A stretch of 64,000 bases of DNA from Microbacterium telephonicum. GTDB lineage: Bacteria; Actinomycetota; Actinomycetes; Actinomycetales; Microbacteriaceae. The stretch spans positions 682,001 to 746,000 of the forward strand of contig NZ_RCDB01000001.1 of the NCBI RefSeq assembly GCF_003651225.1. Direction: 5' to 3'. The notes beneath the pieces were generated by a model. The model did no database searches. It worked only from the letters and a program-made list of their open reading frames with translations, and was not told where the DNA came from. This document shows, piece by piece, positions 52,001-59,701 of the stretch (its first letter is position 1; the number at the start of each line of letters is the position of its first letter). Both the position numbers and the translations under genes were made by a program.

Positions 52001-54139
52001 CTCGCCGGCTTCGACGCCGCCGTGACGCACGAACTGTCGATCACGGCGGCGGGGGAGACCATCTCCGGCTCGATCGACGGCACCGAGGTGTTCTCGTGGA
52101 CCGACCCGAACGCGTTCCTCTCGGGTTGGGTCGACCTCGCCAGCGGCTTCCACCACACGTCGTTCGACGACCTCGTCATCGAACGGGTGGACGGATACCT
52201 GCCGTACTACACCGAGTACCTCGACGGCCTCGAGATGCACGACCTCGCCGACCCGGCGGTCGTGAAGCTCGCCTACGACGGCGCGTGGAGCCACGTCAAC
52301 GGCGGCGGCATGTTCGAGTACCAGCGGTCGAGCTCCCGCAACACGGCGGCCGGCGCGGGCGTCTCGTACACCTTCACCGGGTCGGGGCTCGACGTGATCG
52401 GCCAGAACGACGGATCGGCCGTCGTCGACGTCTACGTCGACGGGGTGCGCATCGCCGCCAACCAGAAGACGCAGGCGACCGGGCAGTTCCAGAAGGTGTT
52501 CAGCCTGCGGGGACTGGAATGGGGCACGCACACCGTGCGCCTCGCCGTGGTCGCCGGCACGCTCAACGTCGACGCGGTCGGAGTCGCCGAGACCGGCGCG
52601 ACGGGCGTCGCCGATGCGGGCGAGGTCGCCGACGCGGCCGCCGCCGGGGCGGCGATCGAGCGCAGCGACGCCTTCACCGACGAGACGTGGGCGATGCTGC
52701 AGGCAGCCGTGGCCGCGGGGGCGCGCGCCGCCGCCGACCCGGCCGCCTTCCGGCTCGATGCCGAGGGTGCCCGCCAGCTCGTCGCACGTATCGACGGGGC
52801 GTCCCACCCGCTCGCCTCCCGCATCGTCAGCCTCGCGCAGCCCGTGCTCGCGACGTTCGTCGGCGAGGCGCCGGCGCTGCCGGAGACGCTCGCGGCGACC
52901 CTCGACGACGGCTCGACCGTCGACGTCGAGATCGCTTGGGCGGATGCCACGTACGACACGGCCTGGAAGACGGTCGTCGTCACCGGCACGCACGGTTCGG
53001 TGACGACGTCGGCCCGGGTCGAGGTGGTGCCGCGCGGGGTGATCGCCTTCGGCGACGTCAACAAGACGGCGACGTCGGCGCTCGGCTACGACTCGCCCGC
53101 GTACGGTGCGATCCGAGGCCTCGTCGGCGCGTTGCAGAACGACGTGCCCGACCAGGCGCTCACCGGTGACCGGACGTGGGGGCACTTCGCCCGCAACGCC
53201 GCCGGTGCGTCATCCGTCTCCTACAAGGGAGTCGTCGCCGGGCCGTTCGACAAGACGACGACGACCGGGCTCTACACGGCCAACCAGGTCGGTGCGCGGG
53301 TCGGCTACCAGTTCACGCTGCCGGCGGGGCGCTACACCCTGACCGCCGGTTCGCGCAGCTGGTGGCCCGAGTACGCCCGCACCGCCGACGTCGTCATCAC
53401 CGCCGACGGCGAGAGCCGCACCGTCGACACGATCACCCTGGATGCGGGAACCCCCGGCCGGGTGCTGTCGTACGACGTCGAGCTCGCCGCGGAGGGGCCG
53501 GTCTCGATCGCGCTCGTCGCGAAGAACGCGCAGTCCCCGATGCTGTCGTGGGCGGCGGTCACGGCCGGCGCGTACCGGGTCGGATTCGACCTGGCCGGAG
53601 GCTCCGGCGCGCTCCCGGGCACGCAGGCGGGCCTGTTCTGGGGCGACGCCGTCGAGGTTCCGACCGGCGAGCCCACCCGGGTCGGGTACGCGTTCGAGGG
53701 CTGGAACACCGCGGCCGACGGCTCCGGCGTCGACCTCGAGGCGGGGGCGACGGTGGCAGACCTCGCGAAGGGCGACCGGTCGGCGACCGCGGTGACGCTG
53801 CACGCGCAGTGGCGCCAGGTGGTGCCGGCCTGGACGCTGACGGCCATCTACCTCTCCGGTCAGCAGGTGCTGCACGACGGGCGGCTCTACACCGCGCAGT
53901 GGTGGACGCAGGGCCAGGCGCCGGGCGCATCGCCCTACGGGCCGTGGGCCGAGGTCGGCGTCACCGTCTCGTGCACCGAGGGCGACCTGCCGAAGTGGAC
54001 CGCATCCGCGATCTACACCGGCGGCGAGAAAGTCGTGCACGAGGGCCGCATCTATACGGCCCAGTGGTGGACCCGCAACCAGATCCCGACGGATCAGCCG
54101 TGGGGTCCGTGGGCGCTCGCCGGTTCCTGCCGGAGCTGA
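49034..54139 (+). CDS. Secreted multidomain glycoside hydrolase, GH59 (galactocerebrosidase-like)
   Basis: This 1,701-residue exported protein has a signal peptide at 1-34 (ending APASA), Big_4 domain 36-105, carbohydrate-binding-like domain about 106-312, and GH59 catalytic domain about 330-805. Evidence for GH59: FKGFGVLSANSTS, KIEMGNDRNNSTGSDA (galactocerebrosidase has a closely similar E-x-G-x-D stretch), likely acid/base Glu487 in VNEH and nucleophile Glu580 in VWNSEAQATF. Then a LamG-like domain (834-1053), a galactose-binding-like domain (about 1055-1190), a helical FIVAR-like segment, a second Big_4 (1259-1335), a second copy of the first binding domain (1336-1514), a Listeria-Bacteroides repeat (1515-1597) and two CBM5/12-type modules (1598-1640, 1652-1700). 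Start GTG 49034 follows GAGGAAGGA. No membrane or wall anchor. Probably cleaves beta-galactosides outside the cell. Confidence 0.85.
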   Translation: MHPKRITRRALGMGTAVALVASGVTLIAAAPASAALPTTVRAAAYLGADELAETSLPATLDDGSTSHGVAWAFDAASFAVPYETVQIRGTAAGQTVTASVEVLPPAENPLVYFVDAGHGGDSQTRWYSTIQTASGPYDAAATLAAETLRNAVPDQRYDAATTDWGWTSDPAATASAGNNHKISVAGGDPATGADLAALGKDELGVRTNGTKISHRLSLDAGTYTLSSGFWEFYAGSQARTRGIVPTIGYTLDGTAVSTPLETATLSTAAGAAPSRLVSTDAFTIPAGATDVTLDYVRSSGEAPVLSWFAVASGDAEAAIDDAIAAVPDYVDVTVDAADIAADNVNGLTFKGFGVLSANSTSAVLMDYKAQHPQSYAQLLDVLFGGEHPIMNHVKIEMGNDRNNSTGSDAATKRTADEPANVLRNPGFQLAADARKLNPDLAVSILRWNAPAWADTNDEIYGWYKETILAAYREYGYMIGYVNPGVNEHTADLAWTKDYANRVRTDAEGFASETERSLYNAIEIVISDEVGTGTFGDEMVADASLRDAVSVAGFHYNTDDDAAGSFKKLAQQYDVEVWNSEAQATFSNTSYRQNNTMTDPQTVGTGIGGTGGPLEMANTIVKGFVNSNRTHFIYQPAIGSFYEGGQYSFKELVSARDPWSGWMHFDGGLAVLQHFSSFAETGWESEQNDAGIWRAVPSASSAGATGTNPVNGRNGSANYMTLAAPDASAFSTVVVNDSEYAKTYRITPEGFDLSATDALSVWETRAAGDGEAFDANYKRHVGDVTAGAAGAYTVTVQPYSIVTVTSLDVTGDDGWTTPLPVEGERTVLDADPQAGVLWQDDFDYTDRTVPVVAEGGGYTGETEDFVASRGGETGAIPLYTWDRNGTFEAYRDGDEWVLRQQLDRAETGVGGAWNGGDPITAVGDRRWTNYRATVDVELGSTASDDYAAIGARSSGGGTSHNIGGTAYALRLAGTGTWTFLRMGATVASGTLAGFDAAVTHELSITAAGETISGSIDGTEVFSWTDPNAFLSGWVDLASGFHHTSFDDLVIERVDGYLPYYTEYLDGLEMHDLADPAVVKLAYDGAWSHVNGGGMFEYQRSSSRNTAAGAGVSYTFTGSGLDVIGQNDGSAVVDVYVDGVRIAANQKTQATGQFQKVFSLRGLEWGTHTVRLAVVAGTLNVDAVGVAETGATGVADAGEVADAAAAGAAIERSDAFTDETWAMLQAAVAAGARAAADPAAFRLDAEGARQLVARIDGASHPLASRIVSLAQPVLATFVGEAPALPETLAATLDDGSTVDVEIAWADATYDTAWKTVVVTGTHGSVTTSARVEVVPRGVIAFGDVNKTATSALGYDSPAYGAIRGLVGALQNDVPDQALTGDRTWGHFARNAAGASSVSYKGVVAGPFDKTTTTGLYTANQVGARVGYQFTLPAGRYTLTAGSRSWWPEYARTADVVITADGESRTVDTITLDAGTPGRVLSYDVELAAEGPVSIALVAKNAQSPMLSWAAVTAGAYRVGFDLAGGSGALPGTQAGLFWGDAVEVPTGEPTRVGYAFEGWNTAADGSGVDLEAGATVADLAKGDRSATAVTLHAQWRQVVPAWTLTAIYLSGQQVLHDGRLYTAQWWTQGQAPGASPYGPWAEVGVTVSCTEGDLPKWTASAIYTGGEKVVHEGRIYTAQWWTRNQIPTDQPWGPWALAGSCRS

Positions 54140-54206
54140 TCACCGCACGGCAGCCGGGGCCGTCCTCTCCGTGAGGGCGGCCCCGGCCGTCGTGGCGGCT
54201 CAGGGG

Positions 54207-54437
54207 TCACAGGCTCAGATCGATCTCGGTGCCGATGCCGCGGGCGCGGTCGGCGCGGATCAGCACGTCGGCGACGGCGAGGTCCTGCGCTCCGATCCCG
54301 ACCGAGTCGAACAGCGTGATCTCCTCGTCCGAGCGGCGGCCACGGCAGACACCGGCGAGCACCTCGCCGACGGTGCCGACGACGTCGTCGAACGCGAGCG
54401 CCCCGTCGGCGATCGCGAGCGGCAGGTCGCCCGACTT
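54207..54437 (-). pseudogene. C-terminal fragment of an ornithine cyclodeaminase-family gene
   Basis: About 76 residues, KSGDLPLAIADGALAFDDVV, then GEVLAGVCRGRRSDEEITLFDSVG and a normal C-terminus. This is the conserved last quarter of ornithine cyclodeaminase/mu-crystallin proteins; the NAD-binding domain is missing. The fragment joins directly to an acyl-CoA ligase fragment in another frame. Confidence 0.8.
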
Positions 54438-54729
54438 CGGTGTAGACGATCGTGGCGGGGTCGTCGAGTGCCGCGCCCGTGCGACGCGCCTCGAGGTCGG
54501 CGTCGCCGACGATCGCGGCGACCTGCGCGGCGGAGGAGGAGTCGTACACGGGGACGACGACGGCGCCGGCGAACCAGGCGGCGAGGTCGGCCACGGCCCA
54601 CTCGTAGCGGGTCGGCGCCATGATGGCCACCGCATCCGAGGCGGACACGCCCACGGCCATGAGTCCCTTCGCGAGGGCGCGCACCTCCACCGCGAATTCC
54701 GCCGCACGCGGTGCGAGGCTCTCGTCGAC
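54436..54729 (-). pseudogene. Fragment of a long-chain acyl-CoA ligase (FadD15-like) gene
   Basis: About 98 residues contain AKGLMAVGVSASDAVAIMAP, TRYEWAVADLAAWFAGAVVV and SSSAAQVAAIVGDAD, typical of the N-terminal adenylation domain. A short jump to LDDPATIVYT follows, immediately before the lost SGTTG AMP-binding loop, so there is also an internal deletion. The remaining 450 or so residues are absent. Together with the OCD fragment it looks like deletion debris. Confidence 0.75.
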
Positions 54730-54842
54730 CCTAGGGCGCCGCGACCGCGGTCGCGGCACCGGAGCGGACCCTTGACACCGAGGGCGCGCTCGTGCATGCC
54801 CCACTCCTGTTCGGAGCGGGGCCCGCATCGGATGGAAACGGC

Positions 54843-54879
54843 GAAGGGGCCGGTCGGGATGATCCCGACCGGCCCCTTC
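54843..54879 (-). terminator. Hairpin terminator of the lytic transglycosylase gene
   Basis: 16-bp perfect stem GAAGGGGCCGGTCGGG with its inverse and loop ATGAT, 22 bp after the stop of the leftward gene. Nearly the same core (GGGCCGGTCGG) is used by the terminator at 44376. Confidence 0.88.
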
Positions 54880-54900
54880 TGGGCGGTGCTCCGGTGGCGC

Positions 54901-55821
54901 TCAGTACCAGCCGGTGGACTGCGAGTGGCCCCACGCGCCGCACGGGGTGCCGTAGCGGCCGGCGATGTAGCCGAGACCCCAGGTGATCTGCGTCGCGGGG
55001 TTGGTCTGCCAGTCGGCGCCGGCCGAGGCCATCTTGCTGCCGGGCAGGGCCTGCGGGATGCCGTAGGCGCCGGAGCTGCTGTTGTGCGCGGCCGGGTTCC
55101 AGCCGGACTCCTTCTGCCACAGGCTGTTGAGGCACGCGAACTGGTCCTCGCCCCATCCGTACTGGCTCGCGGCGAGCTCGCGGCCGATCGCGCGCGGGTC
55201 GCCCGCCATGATCGGGCCGACGGCGGGCGCGGATGCCGACGCACCGGAGCTCTTCGTGGTCGAGACGGCCTGCGCGGCGGCGGCGGCCTGGGCTGCGGCC
55301 GCGGCGGCCGCGGCTTCTTCGGCGGCCTTCTTATCCTTGGCGGCCTGCAGGCGGGAGCGCAGGTCGGCGGTCGCGGCGACGACGGTGCCCATGTCGGCCA
55401 TCGTCTGGTCGGTCGGGTCTGCGGTCAGCAGCGCGGGGTTCGCCTCGATCGACGCGAGCTTGGCGATGCCGTCACTGAGGGCGGCGGTGTCGATCGTGGT
55501 GGCGCCGTCGACGGCGACACCGGATGCGGCGACCTCCTGCTGGGCGGCGGTCGCGTCGTCGAGGGCGGCCTGCGCCTGGGTGAGGGCGTTCGGGTCCTTC
55601 GCGACGCTCAGCGCGGATCGGAGGGGGTCGGCGTCGTCGGCGGTGAGGAAGGGGGCGAACGAGGTCGGGGCCGGGGCCGCATATGCGGCGCGCTGCATCG
55701 TCGGCTGCGACGACTCGGCGCCGTACGCGACGGAGACTCCGCCGATCATGCAGGCGCCGACGGCGACCGCGAGGGCGGTGGGCAGGAGGGCGCGACGGGC
55801 AGGGCGGAGTGTTCTGGGCAT
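54901..55821 (-). CDS. Secreted lytic transglycosylase-like protein
   Basis: This 306-residue protein has signal peptide 1-34 (LLPTALAVAVGACMIGGVSVAYGA), a helical stalk with an Ala-rich coiled segment (AAEEAAAAAAAAQAAAAAQA) and a C-terminal SLT/lysozyme-like domain of about 100 residues. There NSLWQKESGWNPAAHNSSSG holds the catalytic Glu, followed by AYGIPQALPG and WGLGYIAGRYG. It acts on peptidoglycan outside the membrane and may aid growth or resuscitation. Frame and start ATG 55821 are clear. Confidence 0.92.
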   Translation of the reverse strand: MPRTLRPARRALLPTALAVAVGACMIGGVSVAYGAESSQPTMQRAAYAAPAPTSFAPFLTADDADPLRSALSVAKDPNALTQAQAALDDATAAQQEVAASGVAVDGATTIDTAALSDGIAKLASIEANPALLTADPTDQTMADMGTVVAATADLRSRLQAAKDKKAAEEAAAAAAAAQAAAAAQAVSTTKSSGASASAPAVGPIMAGDPRAIGRELAASQYGWGEDQFACLNSLWQKESGWNPAAHNSSSGAYGIPQALPGSKMASAGADWQTNPATQITWGLGYIAGRYGTPCGAWGHSQSTGWY

Positions 55822-56035
55822 GACGTCTTTCGGGTCAGCGGAACCGACTCGAATGGTGCCGGCGTGTGCCCTCGGGCGGACACAAGTCCCCGAGTCTGCC
55901 GGGCGGTTCTGGACGAAACCTCCACTCTTCCTGGACGCCCCGTGTGAGCGGTGTCGAGGAAAAGTCCTGATCCGGGGTGTGGGGGCGGCCTGCGTGCGCC
56001 CTCACGCCGTCGGAGTGGAGGTGCGGCGTGGTTCT

Positions 56036-56047
56036 GGAACCGGTTCC
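56036..56047. promoter_or_regulatory. Palindrome GGAACCGGTTCC
   Basis: 12-bp perfect palindrome with central CG (LacI/CcpA-like form) about 175 bp upstream of the PTS start. Candidate operator; regulator not identified. Confidence 0.45.
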
Positions 56048-56121
56048 GGTCGACTAGGGTCGACGAGGTCCAAAAACACGGCGCCGCGTTCGGAATCCCT
56101 CCGGTCGAGGCGCCATTGTTG

Positions 56122-56136
56122 TGTGGTACGACCACA
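56122..56136. promoter_or_regulatory. GntR-type operator in front of the PTS gene
   Basis: TGTGGT-ACG-ACCACA is a perfect inverted repeat. Its TGGT...ACCA core resembles the DasR/NagR site (TGGTCTAGACCA) known from actinobacterial sugar control. It lies about 87 bp before the ATG. Confidence 0.5.
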
Positions 56137-56222
56137 TCCGCAAGCCCTTATGCGCGCTACCGCACCGGTATAGAGTCGCGATCACAGGCGTTACCCAGGA
56201 AGAGGAGCTCAGGGAGCAGACC

Positions 56223-58307
56223 ATGGCATCCAACACCGCAGCAGACATCTTGGAGGGCGTGGGAGGCGCCGGCAACGTCGTCAGCCTCACGCACTGCGCC
56301 ACGCGCCTGCGCTTCCAGCTCGCCGACGGCGAGAAGGCCGACAAGGCGACGATCGAGAAGATCCCCGGCGTCATGGGCGCCGTCCCGCAGGCCGGCGACC
56401 GCTTCCAGGTCGTCATCGGCGGCGCCGTGCAGACCGTCTTCAACGAGATCAACGCCCTCCCCGCCATGGCCGGCGGCGGCGCCGCCTCGGCCGAGTCGAT
56501 CGACGACATCAAGAAGCGCGAGCGCGAGAAGGGGGTGCGCGGCAAGGTCGCGTGGATCGACACGCTGTTCGAGTACCTCTCCGACTCGTTCCGCCCGATC
56601 CTCGGTGCGCTGCTGGGCGCGTCGCTGTTCATCACGTTCATGGCGCTCATGGCCACGCTCGGTGTCATCCCGGCCTGGAACGCGCCCGGCGTCACGCTCG
56701 ACCCGTCGTGGGCGTTCGTCAACCTCATGTGGCAGTGCGTGTTCGTCTTCCTGCCGCTGATGGTCGCCTACAACGCCTCGGCGAAGATCGGCGCCGACCC
56801 GTGGGTCGGCTTCGCGATCATGGCCGTGCTCATGCTCCCGGGATTCACGGGTCTCGGCGCCGGCGTCGAGAAGACCGCACTGTTCGGGTTCGAGCAGGCG
56901 CAGGTCGCGATCGTCCAGGTGTGGGGTCTGCCCATGCCGATCGCGGATTACTCGTCGCAGGTCTTCCCGCCCCTGCTCATGGCGGCGGTGCTCGGCCTCG
57001 TCTACAAGGGACTCAAGAAGATCATCCCGGCGAACCTGCAGCTGATCTTCGTGCCGTTCCTCGCGATGCTCGTCATGATCCCGCTCACGGCGTTCCTCAT
57101 CGGCCCGATCGGCGTGTACGTCGGCGCCGGCCTCGCGAGCGCGCTCGCGGCGATCAACACGTTCTCACCGTTCATCTTCGCGATCATCATTCCGCTGGCC
57201 TACCCGTTCATGGTGCCGCTGGGTCTGCACTGGCCGATCAACGCGATCATGCTGCTGAACATCCAGACCCTCGGCTACGACTTCATCCAGGGCCCCATGG
57301 GCGCGTGGAACTTCGCGTGCTTCGGCGCGACGGCCGGCGTGCTCTTCCTCGCGTGGCGTGAGAAGGACAAGGACATGAAGCAGACCGCGACGGGTGCGCT
57401 CGCGGCGGGTCTGCTCGGTGGCATCTCCGAACCGTCGCTGTACGGCATTCACCTGCGCTTCAAGCGGATCTACCCGCGGATGCTGGTGGGCTGCCTCACC
57501 GGTGGTCTCATCATCGGCATCGGCTCGCTGGTCCTCGGCCTGCCCAACGGCATCACGACGCAGGCGTTCGTCTTCACGTCGCTGCTGACGATCCCGGCCT
57601 TCGACCCGATCGGCCTGTACCTGATCGCGGTGCTCGCGGCGTTCGCCGTCGCGATGCTCCTCGTGATCTTCTCGGGCTACAAGGACAAGGTGCCCGCCGA
57701 GGCCGCTGCCGCGACGGCGGGTGCCGGCGCGGGTGCCGCAGCCTCGACCGCCGCTCCCGTCGCCGGTGTCACGACCGGTGGCGCGGCCACCGCGACCGGT
57801 GCGGCGACCGCGACGGCCGTCGCCGAGCGCACCGAGGCGGTGGGCGAGCTCGTGCAGGTCGCCTCCCCGCTCGAGGGCACCGTCGTCGCGCTCGACCAGG
57901 TTCCCGACCCCGTCTTCGCCGGCGGCGTGATGGGTCCGGGCGTCGCGATCGAGCCGACCGGTGACACCGTCTTCGCGCCCGGCAAGGGTGTCGTCGTCGC
58001 GGCGCAGCCGACCGGTCACGCGTTCGGCCTGCAGCTGGACAACGGCGCCGAGATCCTCATCCACGTCGGCATCGACACGGTGAACCTGAAGGGTGAGGGC
58101 TTCGATGTCAAGGTCAAGAACGGCGATCAGGTCGATGTCGGCACCCCGCTGGTGACCTTCGACCGTGCCGTGATCGAGAAGGCGGGGTACCCGCTGATCA
58201 CGCCGGTGATCGTCCTCAACGGCGACACCTTCGACACGGTCGACCCGGTCGAGCTCGGCCCCACCACGCCGGGCGCGCCGCTCCTGGACATCCAGAAGAA
58301 GGGCTGA
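56223..58307 (+). CDS. PTS permease EIIBCA, beta-glucoside family
   Basis: This 694-residue protein has IIB domain 1-80 with phosphorylated Cys25 in LTHCATRLRF; IIC membrane domain about 110-490 with roughly ten helices, including PLAYPFMVPLGLHWPINAIM and GGISEPSLYGIHL; an Ala/Thr-rich linker; and IIA-Glc-like domain about 535-690 with His599 (TGHAFG) and phosphorylated His614 (ILIHVGIDTV), spaced by 15 as in EIIA-Glc. Domain order B-C-A fits the BglF/sucrose/trehalose group. No sugar-phosphate hydrolase lies next to it. A strong terminator follows. Confidence 0.93.
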   Translation: MASNTAADILEGVGGAGNVVSLTHCATRLRFQLADGEKADKATIEKIPGVMGAVPQAGDRFQVVIGGAVQTVFNEINALPAMAGGGAASAESIDDIKKREREKGVRGKVAWIDTLFEYLSDSFRPILGALLGASLFITFMALMATLGVIPAWNAPGVTLDPSWAFVNLMWQCVFVFLPLMVAYNASAKIGADPWVGFAIMAVLMLPGFTGLGAGVEKTALFGFEQAQVAIVQVWGLPMPIADYSSQVFPPLLMAAVLGLVYKGLKKIIPANLQLIFVPFLAMLVMIPLTAFLIGPIGVYVGAGLASALAAINTFSPFIFAIIIPLAYPFMVPLGLHWPINAIMLLNIQTLGYDFIQGPMGAWNFACFGATAGVLFLAWREKDKDMKQTATGALAAGLLGGISEPSLYGIHLRFKRIYPRMLVGCLTGGLIIGIGSLVLGLPNGITTQAFVFTSLLTIPAFDPIGLYLIAVLAAFAVAMLLVIFSGYKDKVPAEAAAATAGAGAGAAASTAAPVAGVTTGGAATATGAATATAVAERTEAVGELVQVASPLEGTVVALDQVPDPVFAGGVMGPGVAIEPTGDTVFAPGKGVVVAAQPTGHAFGLQLDNGAEILIHVGIDTVNLKGEGFDVKVKNGDQVDVGTPLVTFDRAVIEKAGYPLITPVIVLNGDTFDTVDPVELGPTTPGAPLLDIQKKG

Positions 58308-58315
58308 CCCCTCTT

Positions 58316-58351
58316 CGACGAAGCCCCCGCCCGACGGCGGGGGCTTCGTCG
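58316..58351 (+). terminator. Hairpin terminator of the PTS gene
   Basis: 16-bp perfect stem CGACGAAGCCCCCGCC with its inverse and 4-nt loop CGAC, 8 bp after the PTS stop. Confidence 0.9.
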
Positions 58352-58368
58352 TGCGCAGGGTGCCGGGC

Positions 58369-58449
58369 GCGAACCCTCGGTCTCAGGCCGAACCCTCGGT
58401 CCCAGGGCGCCTGGGGAGTGAGGGTTCGGCCCAAGGCAGAGGGTTCGGC
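58369..58449. repeat. Nested palindrome with four CGAACCCTC half sites
   Basis: CGAACCCTC occurs at 58370 and 58389 and its inverse GAGGGTTCG at 58420 and 58439, giving an outer and an inner inverted repeat around a CCCAGG-GCG-CCTGGG centre. It lies between PTS and coaBC ends (convergent genes). Confidence 0.75.
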
Positions 58450-58462
58450 GGATGCCGCGGCG

Positions 58463-59665
58463 TCAGCGGCGGGACGCGACGGCGTCCCAGATCGCGTCGG
58501 CGACCTCGCGCTTGGTGCCGTCGGTGTCCGAGACGACGTCGCCGCCGGCATCCAGCAGCACGACGCGGTTGCCGGCCGACTCGAACCCGGCATCCCAGTC
58601 GACGCGGTTCACGGCGAGCAGATCGACGCCCTTGCGGCGGAGCTTCCGGCGGCCGCGCTCGAGCAGCTCGGCGTCGTCGGCGGCGGTCTCCGCCGCGAAG
58701 CCGACCACGATCTGCCCGTCGCGGCGGGCGGCGACCAGACCCGCGACGATGTCGGGGTTCTCGACGAGGTCGAGACCGGCGACGCCGTCCTCCTTGCGCA
58801 GCTTCTCGTGCGCGACCTCGGCGACCCGGAAGTCGGCGACCGCCGCGACCATCGCCACGACATCGGCTGCGGCGGCGGCATCCGTCATCGCCCGTTGCAG
58901 CTCGGCCGCGGTCGAGACCCGCTCGAGGGTGATCCGCGGATGCCGCGCGGCGGCATCCAGCACCCCGTCGTCGACGTGGGCCGCGACGAGGCGCACGTCG
59001 GCGCCCCGGTCGGCGGCCGCGACGGCGAGCTCGGTGCCCTGCCTGCCGCTCGAGCGGTTGCCGAGGAAGCGGACGGGGTCGATCGGCTCGCGGGTGCCGC
59101 CGGTCGAGACGGCGACGCGGAGCCCGGCGAGATCTGCGCGCCCGGGAGCCGCGGCGAGTGCGGCGGCGGCGATGACGTCAGGCTCGACCATCCGCCCCGG
59201 ACCGGAGTCGCCGCCGGTGAGCGGTCCGTCGGCGGGACCGACGACGTGCACGCCGCGTGCCCGCAGCGTCTGGATGTTGGCCTGCGTCGCGGCGTGCTCC
59301 CACATCGCGGTGTGCATGGCGGGGGCGACGACGACGGGCGCCGTCGTCGCCAACAGCGTGACGCCGAGCAGGCCGTCGGCGATGCCGGCCGCCATCTTCG
59401 CGAGCGTGTTCGCCGTCGCGGGCGCCACGATGACCAAGTCGGCCCGGGTGCCGAGCGCGACGTGGCGCACCTCGGCGACGTCGTCGTGCACCGAAGTCGT
59501 GACAGGATGGCGGCTGACCGCCTCCCAGGTGGCGGTCCCCACGAACCGCAGCGCGTCGTCGGTGGGAACAACGTGCACCTCGTGACCGTTCGTGACCAGG
59601 GTGCGCACGAGCTGGACGGACTTGTACGCGGCGATCCCGCCCGTGACACCGATGACGACGAACAT
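58463..59665 (-). CDS. coaBC: Bifunctional phosphopantothenoylcysteine decarboxylase/phosphopantothenate-cysteine ligase
   Basis: This 400-residue fusion makes 4'-phosphopantetheine for CoA. The CoaC half (1-180) starts FVVIGVTGGIAAYKSVQLVR and has PAMHTAMW where PAMN is usual, and GGDSGPGRM where the E. coli enzyme has ACGDxGPGRM, so the conserved Cys is Gly here; other actinobacterial enzymes may share this. The CoaB half has VSTGGTREPIDPVRFLGNRS and KLRKEDG. ATG 59665. The open frame further upstream is shadow. Essential housekeeping gene. Confidence 0.95.
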   Translation of the reverse strand: MFVVIGVTGGIAAYKSVQLVRTLVTNGHEVHVVPTDDALRFVGTATWEAVSRHPVTTSVHDDVAEVRHVALGTRADLVIVAPATANTLAKMAAGIADGLLGVTLLATTAPVVVAPAMHTAMWEHAATQANIQTLRARGVHVVGPADGPLTGGDSGPGRMVEPDVIAAAALAAAPGRADLAGLRVAVSTGGTREPIDPVRFLGNRSSGRQGTELAVAAADRGADVRLVAAHVDDGVLDAAARHPRITLERVSTAAELQRAMTDAAAAADVVAMVAAVADFRVAEVAHEKLRKEDGVAGLDLVENPDIVAGLVAARRDGQIVVGFAAETAADDAELLERGRRKLRRKGVDLLAVNRVDWDAGFESAGNRVVLLDAGGDVVSDTDGTKREVADAIWDAVASRR

Positions 59666-59701
59666 GCTCCGATCCTCCCATGCGAGCAGGAAGGCCCACC
59701 C

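Larger units (their letters stand above)
55822..56222. promoter_or_regulatory. Divergent control region of the transglycosylase and PTS genes
   Basis: 401 bp without a gene. Contains GGAACCGGTTCC (56036-56047, perfect palindrome), TGTGGT-ACG-ACCACA (56122-56136, perfect 6-3-6 repeat) and a TATAGAGT box near 56170 that could be the PTS -10 element. Confidence 0.55.

Noticed and set aside
48956..53185. 1,409-residue minus-strand frame opposite the GH59 gene
   Set aside because: Antisense of a high-GC coding frame. The plus strand has signal peptide, catalytic motifs and known modules; the minus frame has none.
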